64,000 nucleotides of DNA, from positions 310,001 through 374,000 of the forward strand of contig NZ_CP085335.1 in the NCBI RefSeq assembly GCF_020618475.1, read 5' to 3'. Both the position numbers and the translations under genes were made by a program. This document shows, piece after piece, positions 9,317 to 16,574 of the stretch. The notes below the pieces were generated by a model. It saw nothing but the letters and a program-made list of their open reading frames with translations, had not been told where the DNA came from and did no database searches. This DNA comes from Haladaptatus halobius (lineage in GTDB: Archaea; Halobacteriota; Halobacteria; Halobacteriales; Haladaptataceae). Positions within the stretch are counted from its first letter, which is position 1. The number at the start of each line of letters is the position of its first letter.

Positions 9317-9931
9317 ATGCGACTCTCGCGCTCCCCGACGATACAGACGCTCGCCGTCTTCCTCGTCGTGTTCGCCCTCCAGTCGGCGTTGCGGTTCGTC
9401 AGCCCGCTTCTCGCGGCGAGTCTGTTCGTTCTCGCTCCGCCCGTGGCGGTGCGCCCGTGGACGCTTCCGCTGAGCGTCTACGCCCACGCCAACGTCCCGC
9501 ACCTCATCTCGAACGCCATCGCCCTGCTGTTCGCCGGGCTGTTGGTCGAGCGCGTGACGACGACCCTCCGATTCCATGCCTACTTCCTGGCGATCGGGAT
9601 GCTGGCCGGGGTGGCGCAGGTGTGGGTGACGGGGCTGTTCTCGCCAACAGCTCCGGCCGTCCTCGGAGCCAGCGGCGCCGTGTTTGGCCTGTTCGGCTAC
9701 CTGCTCGCGGGCAATCCGGTCGCCGACGCGGTGCTCGGTCGCCTCCGCCTCTCCCGCCGGGCGCAGATCGCGGTGGTGTTCGTCCTCGCCTTCCTCGCGA
9801 CCGCGACGACCGCCGCCCCAGGCGTGGCGCTCGTCGCCCATTTCACCGGCTTCGCCGTCGGGCTTTTCGCGGGACGACTTCACATCCTCCGCACCGAAAC
9901 ACAAGCTACAAATAACGACCGTCCGGTATAA
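9317..9931 (+). CDS. Rhomboid-family intramembrane serine protease
   Basis: Cleaves transmembrane substrates within the lipid bilayer. The 204-residue product has about six membrane segments. The nucleophile motif is GASGAVFGLFGY with Ser at about residue 119; the partner His (about residue 175) is in VAHFTGFAVGLFAGR, followed by the helix-packing G-x-x-x-G. HANVPHLISNAIALLF matches the rhomboid segment whose His and Asn form the oxyanion hole. All active-site residues are present, so it should be active. Substrate unknown. It is followed within 10 bp by tRNA-Ala on the same strand. Confidence 0.88.
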   Translation: MRLSRSPTIQTLAVFLVVFALQSALRFVSPLLAASLFVLAPPVAVRPWTLPLSVYAHANVPHLISNAIALLFAGLLVERVTTTLRFHAYFLAIGMLAGVAQVWVTGLFSPTAPAVLGASGAVFGLFGYLLAGNPVADAVLGRLRLSRRAQIAVVFVLAFLATATTAAPGVALVAHFTGFAVGLFAGRLHILRTETQATNNDRPV

Positions 9932-9939
9932 TAGACCGA

Positions 9940-10011
9940 GGGCTCGTAGATCAGTGGCAGATCGCTTCCTTCGCAAGGAAGAGGCCCCGGGTTCAAATCC
10001 CGGCGAGTCCA
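9940..10011 (+). tRNA. tRNA-Ala (anticodon CGC)
   Basis: A 72-nt cloverleaf without intron. The acceptor stem GGGCTCG pairs with CGAGTCC and contains the G3-U70 wobble that specifies alanine; the discriminator base is A. The D arm starts TAGATCAGTGGCAGA, the anticodon stem is CTTCC/GGAAG around loop TTCGCAA, giving anticodon CGC (codon GCG), and the T arm is CCGGGTTCAAATCCCGG. CCA is not encoded. Confidence 0.97.
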
Positions 10012-10046
10012 CTTTCTTCCGCTTCGTTTCACTTCGCTCCAGTCAG

Positions 10047-10100
10047 TGGACTCGCCTACCTTCGCAAACGAACCGCGTTTGCTCAATCCCGGCGAGTCCA
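10047..10100 (+). repeat. Hairpin element repeating the tRNA-Ala 3' end
   Basis: The last 16 nt of the tRNA, AATCCCGGCGAGTCCA (9996-10011), recur exactly at 10085-10100. The copy closes a nested hairpin: TGGACTCGCC (10047-10056) pairs with GGCGAGTCCA (10091-10100), and GCAAACG (10064-10070) pairs with CGTTTGC (10076-10082). It may be a remnant of a tRNA-targeted integration, or a processing or regulatory structure of the tRNA trailer. No integrase gene is nearby. Confidence 0.6.
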
Positions 10101-10101
10101 T

Positions 10102-10321
10102 TCAACCTTTTACGACGGTCAGCGACGGCGTCGGCAGCTGACGCCGTCGCTGACGCTTCCCTATGAAAGGTTGATCAAAAGCACTCCTTACCTCCTTCCG
10201 TCGCTCACTCGGAAGAGCTTCGCTCTTCCTCGCTCGCTTCGTCGGGGGTTCGTCGCCCCGGAAAATCTTCGATTTTCCGAAGAGTAAACTAGCCTCCGCC
10301 GGTTGTGCCACCTGCCTATCG
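10102..10321. repeat. Dispersed hairpin element, copy A
   Basis: A block of stacked inverted repeats. Outer arms TCAACCTTT (10102-10110) and AAAGGTTGA (10166-10174) enclose a perfect 15-bp stem (10118-10132 with 10140-10154, loop GGCAGCT). Further perfect hairpins follow: GGAAGAGC/GCTCTTCC (10211-10229) and CGGAAAATC/GATTTTCCG (10259-10279). The right end resembles TAGCCTCCGCCGGTTGTGCC. A second diverged copy is at 31206-31370. No coding function is evident; open frames across it are by-products of the repeats. Confidence 0.7.
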
Positions 10322-10758
10322 TTCACTCCGTTCGCTTCTAGTGTGAAACGACTCCACCTTCTCACACCCCCGTTCTCGAACCCTTCCATCGACCCAAAAC
10401 CTGTCAGCTATCTTCCTCTCTACCACCGTTTCAGAGACCGAAACCCGACTCACACCCGTTTGAACCGCAACCCCCACGGAATTCCAGCACTGACAAAGAC
10501 CACCGTTTCACACAGTTTTACCCGTCTTCGGCTCAATTATTCGGAATATAATGAAGGGGGTAGCAGTGTTTTGACCAAGTACGCCCGGAGCCCGGGTGTG
10601 ACAGACCTGGCAGTGTTCGACGTTGCCGGAGGCTCTGGTGGCGAGCTGGCCTCTCGCCGAGTTTCGGCCAAGCCTCCCACGAAAGTTTGTCGTCTCGGAC
10701 GACTGCCGACTTTTTCGAATGGAATCGCGCCGGAGAATCGTAGTTTCGATAAAGAGCC
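10322..10758. other. Spacer before Lrp gene; candidate structured RNA region
   Basis: No convincing protein gene. Positions 10322-10540 show nothing recognisable. From about 10541 an AT-rich stretch (AATTATTCGGAATATAATG) could serve as a promoter, followed by GC-rich sequence rich in short inverted repeats, for example GTCGTC-TCG-GACGAC near 10693, and CCGGAGCCCGGG near 10589. It lacks the signature motifs of SRP RNA and RNase P RNA. It may be the leader of the Lrp gene or an independent small RNA. Confidence 0.3.
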
Positions 10759-11235
10759 ATGAGCCAGGATACACTCGATGAGGTTGACCGCGGCATCCTT
10801 CACTTGCTCCAGCAGGACGCTCGCAACACGACGACGACCGAGATGGGCGAGGCAGTCGGCGTCTCCGCTAGCACGGTCGGAAATCGGCTCCAGCGACTGG
10901 AGAACGAGGGAATCGTTAAGGGGTATCACCCGCAAATCGACTACCACGAGGCGGACTTCCCGCTCCGCGTTCTCTTCGTCTGTACCGCGCCGATTCCGGA
11001 GCGCGAGGAACTCGCGGAACGTGCGCTCGAAGCGAACGGCGTGGTGAACGTCAAGGAGATTATGGCGGGCGTCGAAAACGTCCACGTCGAGGCGGTGGCG
11101 AGGGATCGAGACAACATGGTCGCCATCGGGAGATCGCTCGACGACGCCGGATTAGACGTGATGAACGAGATGTTGGTGAAGGACGAACACGTACAACCGT
11201 TTGACCACTTCGGAGACGGAGCGACCGACGAGTAG
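10759..11235 (+). CDS. Lrp/AsnC family transcriptional regulator
   Basis: DNA-binding regulator responding to amino acids. The 158-residue product begins with the Lrp winged-helix domain, DEVDRGILHLLQQDARNTTTTEMGEAVGVSASTVGNRLQRLENEGIVKGYHPQIDY (residues 5-60), followed by a ligand-binding ACT-like (RAM) domain, with VFVCTAPIPEREELAERALEANGVVNVKEIMAGVENVHVEAVARD and a C-terminal MLVKDEHVQPFDHF. Length is typical. It stands alone after a long repeat-rich spacer, so targets cannot be read from context; autoregulation is common in the family. Confidence 0.92.
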   Translation: MSQDTLDEVDRGILHLLQQDARNTTTTEMGEAVGVSASTVGNRLQRLENEGIVKGYHPQIDYHEADFPLRVLFVCTAPIPEREELAERALEANGVVNVKEIMAGVENVHVEAVARDRDNMVAIGRSLDDAGLDVMNEMLVKDEHVQPFDHFGDGATDE

Positions 11236-11311
11236 TCTCCTCGTAGGAATTCATTCGAAATCCGGAAAATACTAGGTTCAGAATCGGATTCGGACATATT
11301 TATCCGGTATG

Positions 11312-11316
11312 TTTAT
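11312..11316 (+). promoter_or_regulatory. TATA-like element upstream of HalOD1 gene
   Basis: TTTAT about 32-36 bp before the ATG at 11348, with a second similar stretch (CATATTTATCC) at 11295-11305. Either could be the promoter. Confidence 0.35.
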
Positions 11317-11347
11317 CAATTGTTGAATCCATTGGGTCGATACCGTA

Positions 11348-11653
11348 ATGGAACGCACTTCCTACTGTCTGCAGGACAGCGAAACCCCGTCTATCGCCGT
11401 CGTCAATGCGATTGCAGAGCACGAGGAGGCGTCGCCCGACGACATCGGGCAACAGTTGTACGATGTTATCGATCCGGATGCGCTCGATGCGCTCTTTCGC
11501 CCGCGAACGGACGGAAAATCGCGGAGCGATGGCAACGCGGTCTTCACCTACCACGGCCACCGCATAACGTACCGGAGCGACGGTTGGGTGTACGTGACCG
11601 ACGACACAGACGCTCCCTCGGGAGCGTCCGAAAAGAAGCCCGCAGACGAGTGA
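11348..11653 (+). CDS. HalOD1 output-domain protein
   Basis: A 101-residue protein consisting almost entirely of the halobacterial output domain 1. Diagnostic features are AVVNAIAEHEEASPDDIGQQLYDVIDPDALDALF (residues 17-50), then a beta-rich half with VFTYHGHRITYRSDGWVYV. The domain is widespread in haloarchaea, sometimes fused to sensor kinases or response regulators and often single as here; its molecular function is not established. Convergent with the next gene, the two stops being adjacent. Confidence 0.85.
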   Translation: MERTSYCLQDSETPSIAVVNAIAEHEEASPDDIGQQLYDVIDPDALDALFRPRTDGKSRSDGNAVFTYHGHRITYRSDGWVYVTDDTDAPSGASEKKPADE

Positions 11654-12295
11654 TCACGCGAGTGCTGTGAGTTCAGCATCGATAGCGGCGACGTACTCCG
11701 CCCGGTCGTAGCCGAGTCGTTCTCGCCAGATGTTCTCGTACGACGGGTGTAAGAGCGGAAGAAGCGTCACGTCGAGCCGCTCGCACTCGACGGGCGAGAG
11801 AACCCGGTCGAGAAACCCGTCGAGCGGAATCGACTCGAAATCGAGAATGGCCTCCGTGGCGTGTTTCCCCGTCGAAACGACGACGGCGGGACGCACCCGT
11901 TCTATCTCCGTTCGCAAATGGGAGAAACATCGGTCGAGTTCCTCGCGTCGAGGCTCCCGGTTCGACCCGTCGTCGCCCTCCGGAAAGCACTTTACGGCGT
12001 TCGTGAAGTAGGCGTCGTACCCCAGTTCGTCGAACAGCGCGCGAACCTTCCGCCCCGAGTGACGAGACGTGTACGCCATCCCCGTCCAGTTGCCGCCCCG
12101 CCACCGCTCCGCGTCGGGATTTCCCGCGCTGGGCGCTTCGCCGACGACCATCACGTCTGCATTCGACGACCCGTTTCCCCACGAGATGCGGTTCCTGCAC
12201 GCGGCGAGGTCGGGACAGCGCGAGCAGTCCGGTTCGAGGACGTTCCGCGAGTCGGGGTCTGGAAAGCTGGGCATTCGTCCGTTAGACACGCTCAC
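11654..12295 (-). CDS. Uracil-DNA glycosylase superfamily protein
   Basis: The 213-residue product resembles the iron-sulfur-type uracil-DNA glycosylases (families 4/5) that remove uracil from DNA. Near the N-terminus is DCSRCPDLAACRNR (C-x2-C-x5-C), consistent with cluster ligands. It is followed by motif A, VVGEAPSAGNPDAERWRGGNWTG, the conserved NAVKCFP segment, and the C-terminal HPSYENIWRERLGY, whose His corresponds to the second active-site motif. The exact family and whether it acts on uracil cannot be settled by eye. It overlaps the upstream exoribonuclease gene by 4 bp, suggesting co-transcription. Confidence 0.82.
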   Translation of the reverse strand: MSVSNGRMPSFPDPDSRNVLEPDCSRCPDLAACRNRISWGNGSSNADVMVVGEAPSAGNPDAERWRGGNWTGMAYTSRHSGRKVRALFDELGYDAYFTNAVKCFPEGDDGSNREPRREELDRCFSHLRTEIERVRPAVVVSTGKHATEAILDFESIPLDGFLDRVLSPVECERLDVTLLPLLHPSYENIWRERLGYDRAEYVAAIDAELTALA

Positions 12296-13572
12296 TCCTC
12301 TTCGACTACTTCGATACCGCGGTTGTTGACCGCGTTCGGGTCGAGTCCGACCTCCTCCAAAAACTGCTTGTACTCGCGCTCGCAGGCCTCGGCGTCCGCC
12401 TGCTTGTCGCTGGCGCGGTCACAGAGCGCCACGAGGTCTTCCGGCACGTCGTTCGTGTAGACGATCCAGTGGTTGATGAGGTCGGAGAGCCGCCGAATCG
12501 GGCTGGTGAAGTGACCGTAGATCTCGAAGTTCAGCGCGTGGTGACCGCCGAACGGGTCGCTCATGTACCGGGCGCGGGGCATCACCTTCATCACGGCCCA
12601 CTGGATCTTGTCGAGTTGGCGCGGCGGTGCCTCTTCGAGCGTGGCGTTGACCGCCTTTCGGGGGTCGTCCCACGTACTCCCCGGAATCGAGACGCCGTCC
12701 AAATCCTGAATCTCCTGTAAGGCTTCGCCCCACTCGTCGGGCGTCGGTTGCGGGTGGACGCGGTACATCGCCTCGACGCCGCGACCCCACATCAGTTCGT
12801 GCGTGACCGCCTTGTTCGCCTTCAGCATCGACTCCTCGATGATGGTGTGCGCGCGGTCGCGCCGGGGGTTCAGGACGAGACTGCCGTCTTCCTTGCGCTG
12901 TTCGTGCATCCGGTCGGCGAGTTCGAAGGAGAGTTGGCACTCCTCGTGGAGCGGCGCGTCCTCGTCGTCGATACGGTTCTCCGCCTGCGAGTAGGTGAGT
13001 CGCTCGTCGCTCCGGATGACGGATTTGTAGATGTCGATGGTCTCGTAGGAGAGGTTCTCCTTGTCCAGATGCATCTCGACGGTGTGAGCGAGGCGGTCTT
13101 CGTTGGGCACGAGAGAACAGACCGTCTCGGCCAGCATCGGGGGGAGCATGTGAATCGTGTAGGCGGGCAGATACACCGTGTTCCCCCGCTTCACGGCTTC
13201 CTCCCACATGTTCGACTCGGGGTGGACGTAATGGGTCACGTCGGCGATGTGAACCCAGAGGACGTACTCGTCGTCGCGCTCTTCGACGGAGATGGCGTCG
13301 TCGAAGTCCTGCGCGTCGACGGGGTCGGTCGTCCACGTCGTCATATCGCGCAGGTCTTCGCGCTCGTCGACTTCATCCTGGATCTCCTGTTGGATGTTCT
13401 CAGTTCGTTTCTCCGCCTCGGTCATCACGGCCTGCGGAAACTCGTCCCGAATTTCGAACTTCTCGAATAGCTGTTCGCGCTTCTCGTCGAGTCGCTGGGC
13501 GAGTTCCGGCGATATCTCGACCGGCCCTTGTCCCTCGGCCGTTCCGGCCTCGGCCTGTGCGTCGCTCGTCAT
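12292..13572 (-). CDS. RNB-domain exoribonuclease (RNase II/R-like)
   Basis: 3'-5' exoribonuclease of the RNase II superfamily. The 426-residue product, from the ATG at 13572, has the RNB catalytic core: TTWTTDPVDAQDFDDAISVE (acidic magnesium ligands in DxxxxQDFDDA, about residues 78-97), WVHIADVTHYV, RGNTVYLPAYTIHMLPP, and later YMSDPFGGHHALNFEIYGHFTSPIRRLSDLINHW, the RNase II signature. It lacks the flanking cold-shock and S1 domains of bacterial RNase R, as is common in haloarchaea. An upstream TTG in frame is less likely as a start. The downstream UDG-like gene overlaps by 4 bp. Confidence 0.92.
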   Translation of the reverse strand: MTSDAQAEAGTAEGQGPVEISPELAQRLDEKREQLFEKFEIRDEFPQAVMTEAEKRTENIQQEIQDEVDEREDLRDMTTWTTDPVDAQDFDDAISVEERDDEYVLWVHIADVTHYVHPESNMWEEAVKRGNTVYLPAYTIHMLPPMLAETVCSLVPNEDRLAHTVEMHLDKENLSYETIDIYKSVIRSDERLTYSQAENRIDDEDAPLHEECQLSFELADRMHEQRKEDGSLVLNPRRDRAHTIIEESMLKANKAVTHELMWGRGVEAMYRVHPQPTPDEWGEALQEIQDLDGVSIPGSTWDDPRKAVNATLEEAPPRQLDKIQWAVMKVMPRARYMSDPFGGHHALNFEIYGHFTSPIRRLSDLINHWIVYTNDVPEDLVALCDRASDKQADAEACEREYKQFLEEVGLDPNAVNNRGIEVVEEE

Positions 13573-13614
13573 GGCCGTCGGTAGGGGAGTCGGCAAGTTA
13601 GTCGTATCGACTGG

Positions 13615-13917
13615 TCAGCCTTCTCGCTCTTCCAGCGGTCCGTAGCGGTCGCGGACGGCGGTTTCGTACCGGGTGAAAAATTCGCCCTGATCGACACCTC
13701 CCGCGTCGATCTCCACGAGGATGGTTTCCAGTTCGTCGCGCGGTTGGTGGCAGAGGTCGCGGTGGCACGCCTTGCAGAGATGTTCGAAGGTTTTCCCGTT
13801 CCGCTCCCAGCGGTTACCCTCCTTGTCGTACTCGCGGGCCGCAGAGCGGTTGACGGCGTCGCCACACGCGATGCAGACGACTGACTTTCTCTCCCGGTTC
13901 CGCCGGGAACCCCACAT
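13615..13917 (-). CDS. DUF7562 family small zinc-binding protein
   Basis: A 100-residue conserved haloarchaeal protein of unknown function. Starting at MWGSRRNRERKSVVC, it has a C-x2-C pair (CIACGD), AAREYDKEGNRWERNGKTFEHLC and a second C-x2-C followed by His (CKACHRDLCHQ), which together form a plausible treble-clef or HNH-like zinc site. True HNH catalytic residues are not evident. The start at 13917 was chosen because upstream frame sequence is non-conserved in character. Minus strand, 42 bp before the exonuclease gene. Confidence 0.75.
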   Translation of the reverse strand: MWGSRRNRERKSVVCIACGDAVNRSAAREYDKEGNRWERNGKTFEHLCKACHRDLCHQPRDELETILVEIDAGGVDQGEFFTRYETAVRDRYGPLEEREG

Positions 13918-13966
13918 ACCCCTCCCTTCGACGTCCTCCCACTTCGCCCTTTCCCCGGCGGGGCGA

Positions 13967-14473
13967 CTACACCGTGAACTCGTAGAGGTCGTCGCCGACG
14001 TAGTGAACCGATGCGACCACCTTTCCGGAGTCGCCGACCATGTCATCGCCGGTCGTCTTCGCGCGACCGATGGCGAGCACCTTGCCGTGGGTCTCCTCCG
14101 CGATGGCGACGAGATCACCCGGTTCGATATCCTCGTCGGCCTCGACGATGCCCGGACGCATCACGTCGGCCCCGTCGCTGACGAACGACACGGCCCCTGC
14201 GTCCACCGTGACGACCCGACTCGTCGGCGGATACGTGTTCGCGCCCTGTACTGTGAGGAACGGTTGGTCGTCCACGTACACGACGACAGGGTCGCCGTTG
14301 ACCAGCACGATGTCGAACTCGGTTCCGTCCAACTCGACGAGTTCGTAGGTGTCCGCGTCCAGTTCGACGCCGAGCGAGTCCGTGAGCGCGTCTTCTATTT
14401 CTCTGACCTCGTCGCTTCGGAGGTGATGACGAGATTTGACTTCCATATCCGCAGGTGTGTCGTTTTCGGCCAT
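13967..14473 (-). CDS. PUA-domain RNA-binding protein
   Basis: 168 residues. The N-terminal half (KSRHHLRSDEVREIEDALTDSLGVELDADTYELVELDG) is a pre-PUA module. The C-terminal half (QPFLTVQGANTYPPTSRVVTVDAGAVSFVSDGADVMRPGIVEADEDIEPGDLVAIAEETHGKVLAIGRA) is a PUA domain, with the diagnostic D-x-GA-x-x-x-V-x-x-GADVMRPGI pattern. This arrangement matches the archaeal MCT-1/Tma20-like family, thought to act at the ribosome, and is also found in tRNA-modifying proteins. No catalytic domain is present. Confidence 0.85.
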   Translation of the reverse strand: MAENDTPADMEVKSRHHLRSDEVREIEDALTDSLGVELDADTYELVELDGTEFDIVLVNGDPVVVYVDDQPFLTVQGANTYPPTSRVVTVDAGAVSFVSDGADVMRPGIVEADEDIEPGDLVAIAEETHGKVLAIGRAKTTGDDMVGDSGKVVASVHYVGDDLYEFTV

Positions 14474-14532
14474 AAACCCACCCGTTTCAGTCGAAAGAAC
14501 TGCGGGACGTGCTGTCAGTTGCTCGCGGCCGC

Positions 14533-14736
14533 TCAGAAGGCGTACGCGTCGGCGTCATCGTCGTAGTCGAGTAACCCTGCCCGTGCCGCTGCTTCTAACA
14601 TGTACAACTCGTCCCACATCAATCCGGAAAGGGTAGCATCGAACGTCCCCGCTTCCGACATTCCCTGCCAATCGGTCGCGTTCGTTAGCCCGTCACCGTA
14701 CTTCCCCTCATACGGAGCTATCCTGGATATTCTCAT
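14533..14736 (-). CDS. Small hypothetical protein, possibly a gene remnant
   Basis: A 67-residue acidic frame starting MRISRIAPYEGKYGDG and ending GLLDYDDDADAYAF. The C-terminal part (LMWDELYMLEAAARAGLLDY) looks like a real haloarchaeal helix, so this is either a small gene or the tail of a longer gene that has lost its N-terminus. It lies next to a pseudogene in a region of decay. I do not recognise a family. Confidence 0.4.
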   Translation of the reverse strand: MRISRIAPYEGKYGDGLTNATDWQGMSEAGTFDATLSGLMWDELYMLEAAARAGLLDYDDDADAYAF

Positions 14737-14836
14737 CCCAAATACGCATATCTCCGTTTCCGTGGGCGGCCTATTGACTACGTTTCGTCATCGCCTCCGC
14801 GAACGTCGTCACCACCATCTTCGATATCGTCTTCCT

Positions 14837-15513
14837 CTACGCATCCGCGTATCGTTCGACGGCCATCTCGAACCCTTCGCGGGCGCGTTCGTAGATCGCC
14901 CGGAGGTCCTCGATAGGCGTTTCGCTCGCGTCGACTCAGAGGTCGTCGTAGTACGGTTCCATCTCGCGGTCTTCCGTCGTCTCGACCAGCAGGGCAGCAC
15001 TCTGGACGTGGAGTTCCTCTCGCTTGTCGCCACCCTCCGCCTGTCCCGCCGCTAAGGCGTCGATGAGCCGTTCCGCGAGCGGAGCGTCACGGTCGCCGTT
15101 TTCGTACGCGCTGGCGGTTTCGTCGACGACGGACTCGCCGACCAGCAGATTTCCTGAAACGGTGTAGTTCTCCCCTTCGACGTGCCCATACCATCCGTTG
15201 CACTCCTCGCCGGAGAACGCGAAGGTTCCGTCGGCGTCCACGCCGTGCAGTTGGCGCTGTTCCGCGTCGTCGTCGGCGTTGAGGAGCGCTCGCAGGGCGT
15301 CGTCCACTGCGATGCCGTCGTCCAGATACTCGACGCCCTTTCGTCCCAGTTCGACGTTGACGAGGCTCTGGGTGGTGACCGCGCCGTTCTCGCTGGGGAA
15401 CGGACACACCGTCCCGACCGCCGCGCGGCGGTCGGGACGGCGACGCCGAACCGATACCGGTCGTTCCCGTCTTCGTCGACGTACTCCTCCCTGACACAGA
15501 TGCTGAACGTCAC
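14837..15513 (-). pseudogene. DUF1028 (Ntn-hydrolase-like) gene, frameshifted and with premature stop
   Basis: Reading from a GTG at 15513, one frame encodes VTFSICVREEYVDEDGNDRYRFGVAV and then goes off register. A second frame continues with VGTVCPFPSENGAVTTQSLVNVELG and the rest of the family: DGIAVDDALRALLNADDD, QRQLHGVDADGTFAFSGEEC, GDKREELHVQSAALLV. The break lies in 15409-15440, a perfect 32-bp palindrome, and comparison with the expected codons suggests one lost base. In addition, a TGA at 14936-14938 interrupts the end of the protein; in-frame sequence continues beyond it (VDASETPIEDLRAIYERARE) to a TAG at 14837. Two independent lesions argue for a true pseudogene. The intact family is a putative Ntn hydrolase of unknown substrate. 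Confidence 0.85.
15409..15440. repeat. Perfect 32-bp palindrome at the DUF1028 frameshift
   Basis: The left half reads CCGTCCCGACCGCCGC and the right half is its exact reverse complement, with no loop. It replaces the codons expected for the TRLAG-like segment of the protein. Perfecting of an imperfect palindrome by template switching would explain both the symmetry and the lost base. Confidence 0.9.
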
Positions 15514-15623
15514 GCGTCGGAACGGGGTGTGTATCGTCAAAAAAGTCTGTTTCGCGGCGAAGCGCTTTCGAATTCCGAACGTCTGACGTAAGAACTATAC
15601 TCGTTCGATGACCCCATCTTCCT

Positions 15624-15983
15624 ATGGGCTTCATGAACAAGATTCTCGGCGATGGACCGTCCGGAAGCGTCGGCGATTACGTCGAACTCGACCTGGACGA
15701 CTTCGAGACAGCGTCGGACGAAGCGGGAATGAGCATCCACATCGCGGAAATCGGCGGCCAGCAGGACGTTATCGCTATCAAAGACGCGGTGTACGACGGA
15801 GACCTCGTCGTCGCCGACATCACCCGCCTTCGAACTGAGGATACGACCGTCGAACGGATCACCGACGAACTACAGCAGGTCGCCCGCGAGGTCGACGGCG
15901 ACATCGTCCAGAAGGGTGACGACCAACTCATCGTGACGCCGTCGGGCGTCCACATCAGTCGGCAAAAACTCGGACGTAACTAA
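15624..15983 (+). CDS. sepF: Cell-division protein SepF
   Basis: Membrane anchor for FtsZ at the division site in archaea. The 119-residue product begins MGFMNKILGDG, a short amphipathic membrane-binding segment, followed by an acidic linker (DYVELDLDDFE) and the SepF core: MSIHIAEIGGQQDVIAIKDAVYDGDLVVADITRLR, ERITDELQQVAREVDGDIVQKGDDQLIVTPSGVHISRQKL. Length fits archaeal SepF. Convergent with the DUF5611 gene, overlapping by 4 bp at the 3' ends. Confidence 0.95.
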   Translation: MGFMNKILGDGPSGSVGDYVELDLDDFETASDEAGMSIHIAEIGGQQDVIAIKDAVYDGDLVVADITRLRTEDTTVERITDELQQVAREVDGDIVQKGDDQLIVTPSGVHISRQKLGRN

Positions 15984-16372
15984 ACGTTGTCCGGCGTGTC
16001 GGCTTCATCTTCGACGGTGCGCTTCAACGAGTCGCGGCGGGCTTTGGCGTCGCGCCCAGTCGCTTTGAGGAGGAACTCGTTTTTCTTGCTGACGGCGTCC
16101 GCGGCTGCGTCGGCGTTCCCTTCCGCGATAACGTCTTCGGCGGGGCGCTCTTCGAAGTGGACGGCGAGCTTGTCCTTCTTACCGCTGTACGACGCAGCAC
16201 CCGCGATGATCTTCTCGAACACCGGGTTATCGGGCTCCTCGACCACGTAGAGTTCGTGTCCGTTGAACTCGTCCGTGCCAGTTACCGGCCCGAAGTACTC
16301 CTCGATACTCGCTTTCAGGTCTGGCATGCGGTCTTCGAGGTGCTCGCCGCGTCGCATCTTGTACTCCTTCAT
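15980..16372 (-). CDS. DUF5611 family protein
   Basis: 130-residue archaeal protein of unknown function. Recognisable blocks are MKEYKMRRGEHLEDRMPDLKASIEEYFG at the N-terminus, HELYVVEEPDNPVFEKIIAGAASYSGKKDKLAVHFEERPAEDVI in the centre, and a charged C-terminal helix with KKNEFLLKATGRDAKARRDSLKRTVEDEA. No motif for catalysis or membrane insertion is visible. Its 3' end overlaps sepF convergently. Confidence 0.8.
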   Translation of the reverse strand: MKEYKMRRGEHLEDRMPDLKASIEEYFGPVTGTDEFNGHELYVVEEPDNPVFEKIIAGAASYSGKKDKLAVHFEERPAEDVIAEGNADAAADAVSKKNEFLLKATGRDAKARRDSLKRTVEDEADTPDNV

Positions 16373-16574
16373 GCGTTGGCACCAGATTGGAGGGGTGGAT
16401 GTTTACTCTTTTCGCGTCACGTTCGCGGTGCTGCAAGCAGAGCGAGCCCTGCTTTAAAAGAGAGCGCCGGACGACTTTCCGCGACCGCCATCGAGAAAAC
16501 GTCGTTCCGGCGACTGAATGAAATTCCACCCCCGACGCGTCGAACGCTGTGCGAGCCGAATGTTTCGAGACGCG

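Noticed and set aside
10102-10389. Minus-strand frame of 95 codons over hairpin element A
   Set aside because: It is produced by the inverted repeats of the element; the repeat structure and the homologous copy B, which lacks this frame, argue against a gene.
10541-10758. SRP RNA or RNase P RNA upstream of the Lrp gene
   Set aside because: The diagnostic conserved motifs of both RNAs (such as the SRP helix 8 loop sequence) are not present.
10343-10762. 139-codon open frame across the spacer before the Lrp gene
   Set aside because: Composition is not haloarchaeal (basic, Ser/Arg-rich), it overlaps the Lrp start, and its beginning lies next to the hairpin element; read as non-coding.
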